In this document: positions 58,567 to 64,000 of the stretch, one piece after another
Layout of the letters: every line of letters begins with the position of its first letter
Position numbering within the stretch: the first letter of the stretch is position 1
Source: Lewinellaceae bacterium
GTDB lineage: Bacteria > Bacteroidota > Bacteroidia > Chitinophagales > Saprospiraceae
Assembly: GCA_020636405.1 (NCBI GenBank)
Contig: JACJXW010000004.1
Location: 1,302,001-1,366,000 of the forward strand
DNA length: 64,000 nucleotides
Direction of reading: 5' to 3'
The notes under the pieces: generated by a model
The model's database searches: none
Seen by the model: only the letters and a program-made list of their open reading frames with translations
Told to the model about the DNA's origin: nothing
Made by a program: the position numbers and the translations under genes

Positions 58567-59028
58567 ATGGAAAAACACATGAAAACCCTGTCTCTCACCA
58601 TTTTCCTGTTATTGTGTGCCACCGTTACCCATGCGGCTTTGCGGGTATCCGGGCAGGCAGAAGGTGGAAAAGAAGAAAAATCGGAGCAATTGGTTTCCTC
58701 TGTGGAGCGCACAGCGACACCCGAGACGGCGGCCTGGGCTGGCCGAAAGTGGGAAAAGCTGAAACAGCGCATTGAGCGCAAACAGGCAAAGTGGGAAAAA
58801 AGGAAAGCCAACCGCAAAGCTTCCCGCGGCGATGGGGATGAAGGAGGGAGCCTGTGGGCTTCGCTCGCTTTTATCCTCGGTATTATTTTTCTGGCAGTAG
58901 GGATAATCCTCGGCATTGCCGCTTTCAGCAATCCTCTTGGTGGCTTTTTCCATCTGCTGGCGGGCCTGCTGGTAATAACGGGCATTATCCTCATCCTTTA
59001 TACGGCATTACACAGCAGCGGTGCTTGA
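58567..59028 (+). CDS. Small membrane protein, second of the related pair
   Basis: 153 residues from the ATG at 58567 (another ATG at 58579 is possible). Signal peptide (MKTLSLTIFLLLCATVTHA), a charged helix (KWEKLKQRIERKQAKWEKRK, ANRKASRG), then hydrophobic stretches (ASLAFILGIIFLAVGIILGI and FFHLLAGLLVITGIILILYT). The order and spacing of parts mirror the preceding gene, 148 nt upstream, so the two probably arose by duplication, though they are now well diverged. Function unknown. It converges on the START-like gene with 5 nt between stops. Confidence 0.75.
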   Translation: MEKHMKTLSLTIFLLLCATVTHAALRVSGQAEGGKEEKSEQLVSSVERTATPETAAWAGRKWEKLKQRIERKQAKWEKRKANRKASRGDGDEGGSLWASLAFILGIIFLAVGIILGIAAFSNPLGGFFHLLAGLLVITGIILILYTALHSSGA

Positions 59029-59033
59029 GGGCC

Positions 59034-59414
59034 TTACCCTCCGGTCTCTTTTTTGAGCTCCTGGATCTGGCTGTCCCATAGTCGTTTCTGGTCGTCGAGC
59101 TCATCTTCATCGCAGTAATCGGTAACGACGAGTACCGTTTCTCCGGTTACGGGAGAAATGGAGATGTCGAATTCCAGGTATTCGGCTTCATTTTCGGCTT
59201 CCAGCCAGCGAAAACGGATGCGTTCGTCTTCGAAATCTTCAATGACTTCAGCCACTTCCTCGGAGCCACTCCAGAAGAAGGTGAAAACCTGGCCCTGGAT
59301 GTCGACCTCGTCACAGAACCAACGGACGAGGCAGGCCGGGGTGGTTAAGAATGTATATAGGATACTCGGTGAAGCCCTGAAAATGTATTCCATTGAAAAC
59401 TTTACGCGTTCCAT
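59034..59414 (-). CDS. START-like (AHSA1/SRPBCC fold) protein
   Basis: 126 residues from the ATG at 59414; the frame is open to 59606 but the extra N-terminus is unlike a protein of this family. It starts MERVKFSMEYIFRASPSILY, then FLTTPACLVRWFCDEVDIQG, FTFFWSGSEEVAEVIEDFED, RIRFRWLE and SPVTGETVLVVTDYCDEDEL, the strand and helix order of the SRPBCC helix-grip fold. Short START-like proteins of this kind are widespread in Bacteroidota with unknown ligand. It is very acidic. Transcribed divergently from rpoD. Confidence 0.85.
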   Translation of the reverse strand: MERVKFSMEYIFRASPSILYTFLTTPACLVRWFCDEVDIQGQVFTFFWSGSEEVAEVIEDFEDERIRFRWLEAENEAEYLEFDISISPVTGETVLVVTDYCDEDELDDQKRLWDSQIQELKKETGG

Positions 59415-59842
59415 ACCTTGGTTATTGATTAAGGTGCCTTTGGGTACTGCTGAATGCTCAGGGAAATTGTATAGGGCGAGCGGGCATAACCCAAAATACC
59501 CGCCCCACAATAAAAAATAAAAAAATGATTTTTCCAAAAAAATAGACAAGATGCATCTGAATAGCTGAATTAAGCGGGAGACAGTATTTCTGAAGGGAAA
59601 TTCCATGCATTCCGGTTATTGGTTTGCCACGGGAGAAACCAGCAGAAAAATAGTTGGCGTTAGCGCTTTATCGGATTATCTAACAATGGACAAAACAGGT
59701 TTTTGAGCACAAGCCCGGATGCGGAATTTTTGGTGGTGAGGAGGAGAAAAAAAGGCAAGCAGGAAAAAATGAGGGCGCAGGGAACCAAATTATATGCCAG
59801 TTTGTTAAAACGAGCGATGTTAACTTAATATTTCGAAGCCCT
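59415..59842. other. 428-nt divergent gap between START-like gene and rpoD promoter
   Basis: AT-rich. Contains a run of As and Ts near 59505-59550 and no recognisable gene. No exact CAAAnnTA (minus-strand -7 box) was found for the START-like gene; a caaaaaaata at 59535 is a near match with wrong spacing. Confidence 0.4.
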
Positions 59843-59873
59843 TGACTTGAATAGGTTAAACCCTTATTTTTGT
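59843..59873 (+). promoter_or_regulatory. Bacteroidota-type promoter of the primary sigma factor gene
   Basis: TTG (59843-59845), 20 nt, TATTTTTG (59866-59873): an exact match to TTG-N19/20-TAnnTTTG. The -7 box ends 195 nt before the rpoD ATG at 60069, leaving an unusually long leader with no obvious structure. Confidence 0.7.
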
Positions 59874-60068
59874 AGGCTGTAATTCGTAACCTAAATGGGT
59901 ATAACACAACAGTGGGTGGCATTACTTCAAAAATCATTTCACATCAATTATACTGAAGCATCATTCAATAGCTATTATCCCACTCCCATATCCCTGTCAT
60001 ATCCTCCCTATTACCCGCTTTCATTGCACTTTTATTTACCATTGTAAACTTCAAAATTATTTGCGTAC

Positions 60069-60938
60069 ATGAGACAGCTTAAGATCACTAAGTCTATTAC
60101 GAACCGAGAAAGTCAATCCCTGGAGAAGTATCTCCAGGAGATAGGAAAAGTTGACCTCCTCACCCCGGAAGAAGAAGTGGAGCTGGCCAAACGAATAAAG
60201 CAAGGTGATCAGGCTGCTCTGGAAAAGCTGACCAAAGCAAACCTGAGATTTGTAGTTTCCGTAGCGAAACAATACCAGAACCAAGGTTTATCTCTTAGCG
60301 ACCTTATCAACGAAGGCAACCTGGGCCTGATCAAAGCCGCCCAGCGTTTTGACGAAACCCGCGGTTTCAAATTCATCTCCTATGCAGTGTGGTGGATCCG
60401 CCAGTCCATCCTTCAGGCGCTGGCCGAACAATCCCGTATCGTCCGTCTGCCATTGAACAAGGTCGGTTCCCTCAATAAGATCAATAAGGCTTTTTCAGAG
60501 CTGGAACAGGAATACGAACGCGAGCCCTCCGCCGATGAACTGGCGGAAACCCTGGAGATCCCCACCGAAGAAGTGGAGACCACCCTCGGCGTTGCCGCCC
60601 GTCACGTATCCATGGATGCTCCTTTTGTGGAAGGGGAAGACAACTCCCTCCTCGATGTGCTGGAAAACAGCAGCACTCCCGGTACCGATTCGGCCCTCGA
60701 CTATCAGGAGTCCCTCCGAAAGGAGATCGACCGCTCCCTGAGCACCCTGACCGAACGCCAATGCGATGTCATCAAACTGTACTTCGGCATTGGCGTAGAA
60801 CATCCCATGTCTCTGGAGGACATTGGCGAAAAGTTCGGCCTCACCCGCGAGCGGGTTCGCCAGATCAAAGATAAGGCCATCAACAAACTTCGTTCCGCCA
60901 ACCGGAGCAAACTGCTTAAGAACTATCTCGGTGCGTAA
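60069..60938 (+). CDS. rpoD: Primary sigma factor RpoD/SigA (sigma-70 family, Bacteroidota short form)
   Basis: 289 residues, the normal size of the phylum's housekeeping sigma factor, which lacks region 1.1. Region 1.2 is SLEKYLQEIGKVDLLTPEEE (17-36). Region 2 runs KLTKANLRFVVSVAKQYQNQ, LIKAAQRFDETRGFKFISYA, VWWIRQSILQALAEQSRIVR. Region 3 has INKAFSELEQEYEREPSADE. Region 4 includes LTERQCDVIKLYFGIG and the -35-binding helix GEKFGLTRERVRQIKDKAIN. It directs RNA polymerase to the TTG/TAnnTTTG promoters noted in this window, including its own. It is followed by a strong intrinsic terminator, so it forms a single-gene unit. Confidence 0.97.
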   Translation: MRQLKITKSITNRESQSLEKYLQEIGKVDLLTPEEEVELAKRIKQGDQAALEKLTKANLRFVVSVAKQYQNQGLSLSDLINEGNLGLIKAAQRFDETRGFKFISYAVWWIRQSILQALAEQSRIVRLPLNKVGSLNKINKAFSELEQEYEREPSADELAETLEIPTEEVETTLGVAARHVSMDAPFVEGEDNSLLDVLENSSTPGTDSALDYQESLRKEIDRSLSTLTERQCDVIKLYFGIGVEHPMSLEDIGEKFGLTRERVRQIKDKAINKLRSANRSKLLKNYLGA

Positions 60939-60966
60939 GAAATAAATATATATTTTCCGAATAGCT

Positions 60967-60997
60967 GGCCGGAGCCCTGTGCTCCGGCCTTTTTTTT
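60967..60997 (+). terminator. Intrinsic terminator after rpoD
   Basis: A perfect 9-bp stem ggccggagc / gctccggcc (60967-60975 and 60981-60989) with a 5-nt loop is followed by eight Ts (60990-60997). It lies 29 nt after the stop. Confidence 0.95.
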
Positions 60998-61048
60998 GGA
61001 TGGGCCACTGTTAGGCGTCCGGCAAAGCCCCGGGCTTTATTTCCCTAC

Positions 61049-61990
61049 TCACTCCCTGGCGGTAAAAGTGAATCCAAAACCAGCCTCCGCTTTTTCTCCT
61101 GCTTCCAGCCGCATCAACCCTTCTCCATTATTGAAGGCGTCAATATTGCAGCTCATAGGCTCGAGCGCCAGAGACCGCCGATGGGGAGGGGTGAATAATT
61201 GCAGGTATCCGAATTGGCCGTCTCCAACTGCCTGCCAGTAGTGCAGTTCGCCGCGTTCCCCCCGGAGCAGAATGTCGACTTGCCCCTCCTGTTGGCGAAG
61301 GGCAAAACAGTTGTCCAGCACTTCCGGCCCGATCCTCCGGAGTTGAGTGAAAGTCGTATATTCATAATGCTTGCCGGTGGGGATCATCACCTGGTCGACT
61401 CCTATCATTTCACAGGGAGGCAACTGCAGTGCCACATCGTCTACAGCCTCGGAAAGCTGAAAATAAGGGTGCCATCCCATGCCGAAGGGAATGGGGGCAA
61501 CACCGGTGTTCTCTACTCTGAATATCACCTCCACGCTACCCGGGTTGGCGATCCGGAAGTCTGCCTTAAAAGTGAAAGGGAATGGGTAGGCGCTGAGTTG
61601 CCCGTCGTAGATATAGGCACACCGGATGCTGGCCTCTCGTTCGCCGGGTTTTGCCCATTCCACTTCCATCGGTTTGTCCATGCCGAACCCATGGAGCGCG
61701 TTGCCCGTCTGCCCGTCGTTGATAGGGAACTGGAATTCGTTGCCTTCCCATTCGTACCGGCCATCTCTGAGCCGGTTGGGGAAAGGGAAAAGCAGGACAT
61801 TCTTGGCCCAGCGGTTGATGTTCATCTCTTCCGCCGTGGTGTAGCCGTCGAGCACAGATTGCCCCTGCAGTTCTATGTTCAGCACGCAGCTTCCAAAGCC
61901 CGGTACGATCTCGATGCGATTGCCGGCAGCCTCATCGGCCAGGCCATGTTTTTCATATTTCCCAAAAGAAGCAGTATAGTGTCGGTACAT
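61049..61990 (-). CDS. Aldose 1-epimerase family protein (galactose mutarotase-like)
   Basis: 313 residues, no signal peptide. The supersandwich fold is marked by ELQGQSVLDGYTTAEEMNIN, NVLLFPFPNRLRDGRYEWEG, NALHGFGMDKPMEV (the catalytic-His GxxHG-like stretch), IPFGMGWHPYFQL (second His) and SLALEPMSCNIDAFNNGEG (the Glu-bearing C-terminal strand). It interconverts alpha and beta anomers of a sugar. The gene follows trehalase on the same strand after a 113-nt spacer that includes an 8-nt tandem repeat. Since trehalase releases glucose, a paired role in trehalose-to-glucose metabolism is a reasonable inference. Confidence 0.92.
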   Translation of the reverse strand: MYRHYTASFGKYEKHGLADEAAGNRIEIVPGFGSCVLNIELQGQSVLDGYTTAEEMNINRWAKNVLLFPFPNRLRDGRYEWEGNEFQFPINDGQTGNALHGFGMDKPMEVEWAKPGEREASIRCAYIYDGQLSAYPFPFTFKADFRIANPGSVEVIFRVENTGVAPIPFGMGWHPYFQLSEAVDDVALQLPPCEMIGVDQVMIPTGKHYEYTTFTQLRRIGPEVLDNCFALRQQEGQVDILLRGERGELHYWQAVGDGQFGYLQLFTPPHRRSLALEPMSCNIDAFNNGEGLMRLEAGEKAEAGFGFTFTARE

Positions 61991-62070
61991 GTCGGTATAT
62001 TAGCTCAGCGAGTAAGATAAGAATAAAATCAGTAGCCGGAACCAAAGGAAGTGGGAAGCCGACAACATAA

Positions 62071-62102
62071 ACGAATCCACGAATCCACGAATCCACGAAT
62101 CC
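62071..62102. repeat. 8-nt tandem repeat (acgaatcc), four copies
   Basis: Four exact copies of acgaatcc at 62071-62102, ending 1 nt before the trehalase stop codon (62104 on the minus strand). It lies in the trehalase-to-mutarotase spacer. Confidence 0.85.
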
Positions 62103-62103
62103 C

Positions 62104-63702
62104 CTACTCCTCCATCAGCAACCGCAAAAGGACCCCATTGGTCCATCCGAAACCATCCTGTACCGGGTACTCGCCACCGCCGGCCAGCAGGCTCATGTCT
62201 TCTACGTTATACTTTTCGACCATTTTACCGGTGTTGCGATAAACTTTGATGTTGAGGTTCACCCAGCGTTTTTTTGCCTCGTTGGCCAGTTCCTGGAAGC
62301 CGTAATTGCGCAGCGCCACGATACTGGCCCATTGCAGGGGCGCCCAGCCATTGGGAGCGTCCCATTGCTGGCCGGTGTGGTTGAGGGTGGTCAGCAGGCC
62401 GCCCGCCTTGAGGAAGTCACGCTCGAGGACGGCCGCTGCCTTCCTGGCTTGCTCGGGGACAGCGATGTTAAAGAAAAGGGGGAACATGCCTGCCAGCGAA
62501 GGTACGTCGATGATGGAGTCGGCCACAAAGTCGTAATCCTTAAAGAAGGATCCGGTACTGTCCCAGCAGTAGCGCAGAATGGATATCTGGCGCTGCAGGG
62601 CGCGCTGTTGGAAGATGCTGGTATTTTCCTGGTCGCCGGCCTGGGCGTAGGCGGCGGCCAGGGTTTGCTCCAGGTTGTAGAGCAGGCAGTTGAGGTCAAC
62701 GGGAATAATGTCATTGGTGTGGATGGTATGCAGGTTTTCCTTATCCGCCAGCCAGCGGCTGGAAAAATCCCAGCCGGATTCGCAGGCCGAACGGATGTGG
62801 CGGTAGGCCGTCTTTTCATCGCGCCCGCTCTTTTCTACGGTCTCCACATCATCGCGGTACATCTCGGCGCGGGGGTAATCCCCTTCGTCCCAGTAGCGGT
62901 TGAGGATGCTGCCGTCCTTGAGGCGTACGACATGCCCGACGGCAGGGTTCTCGGCGCTGGCTTGTTCTATGCCGTTCATCCAGAACCGGTACTCTTTTTC
63001 CAGTTGAGGGAGGTACTTTTGATACACCTCGCTCCCTTTTTCGGTGGCCAGCAACTGCACCATAGCGGCGAAGAAGGGCGGCTGGGAGCGCGTCAGGAAG
63101 TAATCGCGGTTGCCGTTGGGGATAAAGCCGATGGTGTCGATCAGGTAGGCGAAGTTGTCGATCATATTCTCGATCATATCCACCTTGCCGGCGGCCTGCA
63201 GGCCCAGCATGGTGAAGTAACTGTCCCAGTAATAGATCTCCCCGAATCGGCCGCCGGGCACGATGTAGGGATTGGGCAGGGGGATAAGCGTGCCGCGGAC
63301 GGCGGCCGTATCGTCGGGCTGTCGCGTGAGCACCGGCCAGAGTTCGTTGATGTGCTCGGCGGCGCTTCGGCTGGTGTCGCTCTGGTAACCGGAGGCATAC
63401 TGCCTGGGCAGTTCGAAATTATCGAGTACGAAAGCCTTCAGGTCGAAGCTTTCCAGGCCTTTTGCGGATTGGTACTTGTCGAGGATCTCATCGGTGGGGT
63501 ACTTGGGCGTACAATCCACAAACGTCTTCCCGTCAGGGAAAACCTGGTTCATCTGGACGGCGATGAAGAGTTCCCCGTACCGCTCCTGCGGAGGGAGGTT
63601 CTGCTTGGTCTCCAGGTATTCTACAGTGCGATCGGGCGCCTGCCGGCAGGCGGTAGTGGTCAGAATGAGCATCATGATCAGTGTCCGGAAGAAGTATTTC
63701 AT
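62104..63702 (-). CDS. treA: Trehalase (GH37), lipoprotein
   Basis: 532 residues. The signal ends in a lipobox-like LTTTAC (Cys19), predicting a lipid-anchored periplasmic or outer-membrane enzyme. Both trehalase signatures are present: PGGRFGEIYYWDSYF at 149-163 and QWDAPNGWAPLQ. ESGWDFSSRW holds the catalytic acid Asp region, and GGGEYPVQDGFGWTNGV near the C-terminus the base Glu region. It hydrolyses alpha,alpha-trehalose to two glucoses. The mutarotase gene follows on the same strand. No TAnnTTTG box was found in the 165 nt before the start. Confidence 0.95.
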   Translation of the reverse strand: MKYFFRTLIMMLILTTTACRQAPDRTVEYLETKQNLPPQERYGELFIAVQMNQVFPDGKTFVDCTPKYPTDEILDKYQSAKGLESFDLKAFVLDNFELPRQYASGYQSDTSRSAAEHINELWPVLTRQPDDTAAVRGTLIPLPNPYIVPGGRFGEIYYWDSYFTMLGLQAAGKVDMIENMIDNFAYLIDTIGFIPNGNRDYFLTRSQPPFFAAMVQLLATEKGSEVYQKYLPQLEKEYRFWMNGIEQASAENPAVGHVVRLKDGSILNRYWDEGDYPRAEMYRDDVETVEKSGRDEKTAYRHIRSACESGWDFSSRWLADKENLHTIHTNDIIPVDLNCLLYNLEQTLAAAYAQAGDQENTSIFQQRALQRQISILRYCWDSTGSFFKDYDFVADSIIDVPSLAGMFPLFFNIAVPEQARKAAAVLERDFLKAGGLLTTLNHTGQQWDAPNGWAPLQWASIVALRNYGFQELANEAKKRWVNLNIKVYRNTGKMVEKYNVEDMSLLAGGGEYPVQDGFGWTNGVLLRLLMEE

Positions 63703-63810
63703 CTTTTGAGGGTTTTTAGACTTTGAATTGAAGGCCAGGCCATCACCCGAAGCCCGGAAAATGTTTTGCAGGGTGGTAAATATAGTTCAACTTGGCCATT
63801 TTACCATAAC

Positions 63811-63841
63811 TTGTGGAATTAAGCCTGGAATCGTACCTTTA
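63811..63841 (+). promoter_or_regulatory. Probable promoter of the VWA-domain gene
   Basis: TTG (63811-63813), 20 nt, TACCTTTA (63834-63841), one mismatch to TAnnTTTG, 25 nt before the ATG at 63867. Confidence 0.5.
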
Positions 63842-63866
63842 CGAAGAAACCTGAACCCAAAATATT

Positions 63867-64000
63867 ATGAAACAGACAGCTCTCCTTGCACTAGTCTTTC
63901 TTTTTAGCATTTCTTCCGTTTTCCCCCAGGAAAATGCCAGATCAAGGAATATTCTGATCGTTCTCGACGGCTCCGGCTCCATGTGGGCTAAGGCCGGCGG
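63867..64000 (+). CDS. VWA-domain protein, N-terminal part (runs off the right edge)
   Basis: The 44 codons inside the window give a signal peptide (MKQTALLALVFLFSISSVFP) and then RNILIVLDGSGSMWAKAGG. DGSGSM is the MIDAS metal-site motif (DxSxS) of von Willebrand factor A domains. The gene is divergent from trehalase. The rest, including any partner domain, is outside the window. Confidence 0.8.
   Translation, partial: MKQTALLALVFLFSISSVFPQENARSRNILIVLDGSGSMWAKAG

Noticed and set aside
62332..63726. 464-codon + strand frame opposite trehalase
   Set aside because: The minus strand carries both trehalase signatures, so this frame is a shadow.
1..64000. tRNA or rRNA genes
   Set aside because: No T-loop-like GGTTCGAATC with matching acceptor stem and no conserved rRNA stretches were seen in the intergenic gaps.

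Overview
The window looks like chromosomal DNA of a Bacteroidota member, most likely a Saprospiria-type (Lewinella/Haliscomenobacter-like) bacterium. The evidence is: several giant secreted proteins with PKD domains and a type IX secretion (T9SS) C-terminal sorting domain; a 289-residue primary sigma factor lacking region 1.1, as is usual in this phylum; promoters of the Bacteroidota form TTG-N19/20-TAnnTTTG; a protein related to the GldM C-terminus; a TonB-dependent receptor with a carboxypeptidase-like N-terminal domain; and genes without Shine-Dalgarno leaders. No tRNA, rRNA, CRISPR array, phage or transposase gene was seen. The genus is an inference.

Layout. 1-5.6 kb: the 5' part of an S41 peptidase gene, a beta-helix T9SS protein, an alcohol-dehydrogenase-like oxidoreductase and a molybdopterin oxidoreductase whose iron-sulfur motif begins before any usable AUG. 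5.6-10.4 kb is a decay zone: a TIM-barrel lipoprotein and a DUF4038 glycosidase sit among a CBM9-like fragment, a frameshifted monooxygenase-like lipoprotein fragment and a deleted carboxylesterase, with an AT-rich Fic gene abutting the esterase remnant. 10.4-17.7 kb: two alpha/beta hydrolases and a cupin/carboxymuconolactone-decarboxylase fusion on the minus strand, diverging from an AraC regulator followed by iorA-iorB-like molybdenum hydroxylase genes; this may be one catabolic or detoxification locus. 17.7-25.7 kb: Fpg/Nei glycosylase, an Ntn-hydrolase, a CarboxypepD-reg/DUF1349-like protein, a membrane-anchored AraC regulator, a stand-alone GldM-C protein, an S41 lipoprotein and a beta-barrel protein. 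25.8-30.2 kb: a 1022-residue kinase/M23/aminotransferase fusion under a clear promoter, a TRIC-type channel and a CxxCH lipoprotein. 30.6-34.5 kb: TonB receptor, a 55-residue membrane microprotein and an alpha/beta hydrolase.

34.5-54.7 kb is dominated by three giant T9SS surface proteins (1341, 1766 and 1904 residues) on the minus strand, interrupted by a HEAT-like gene with the 2-oxoacid:ferredoxin oxidoreductase pair korA-korB, and by a small outer-membrane barrel gene. 55-64 kb holds an AddB-like PD-(D/E)XK nuclease, two related small membrane proteins, a START-like protein, the primary sigma factor with its own promoter and terminator, aldose 1-epimerase, periplasmic trehalase and the start of a VWA-domain protein.

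The most unusual recurring signal is a set of short-period (7-16 nt) repeats, mostly in spacers between co-directional genes (MDR/molybdopterin gene, iorA/iorB, korA/korB, trehalase/mutarotase, beta-barrel/S41). In two cases they run up to or within 4 nt of the downstream start codon, and in one case they seem to have displaced it. The main protein-level novelties are the triple fusion, the internally homogenised 16-repeat surface protein, and the 960-nt block duplication in the 1341-residue PKD protein.
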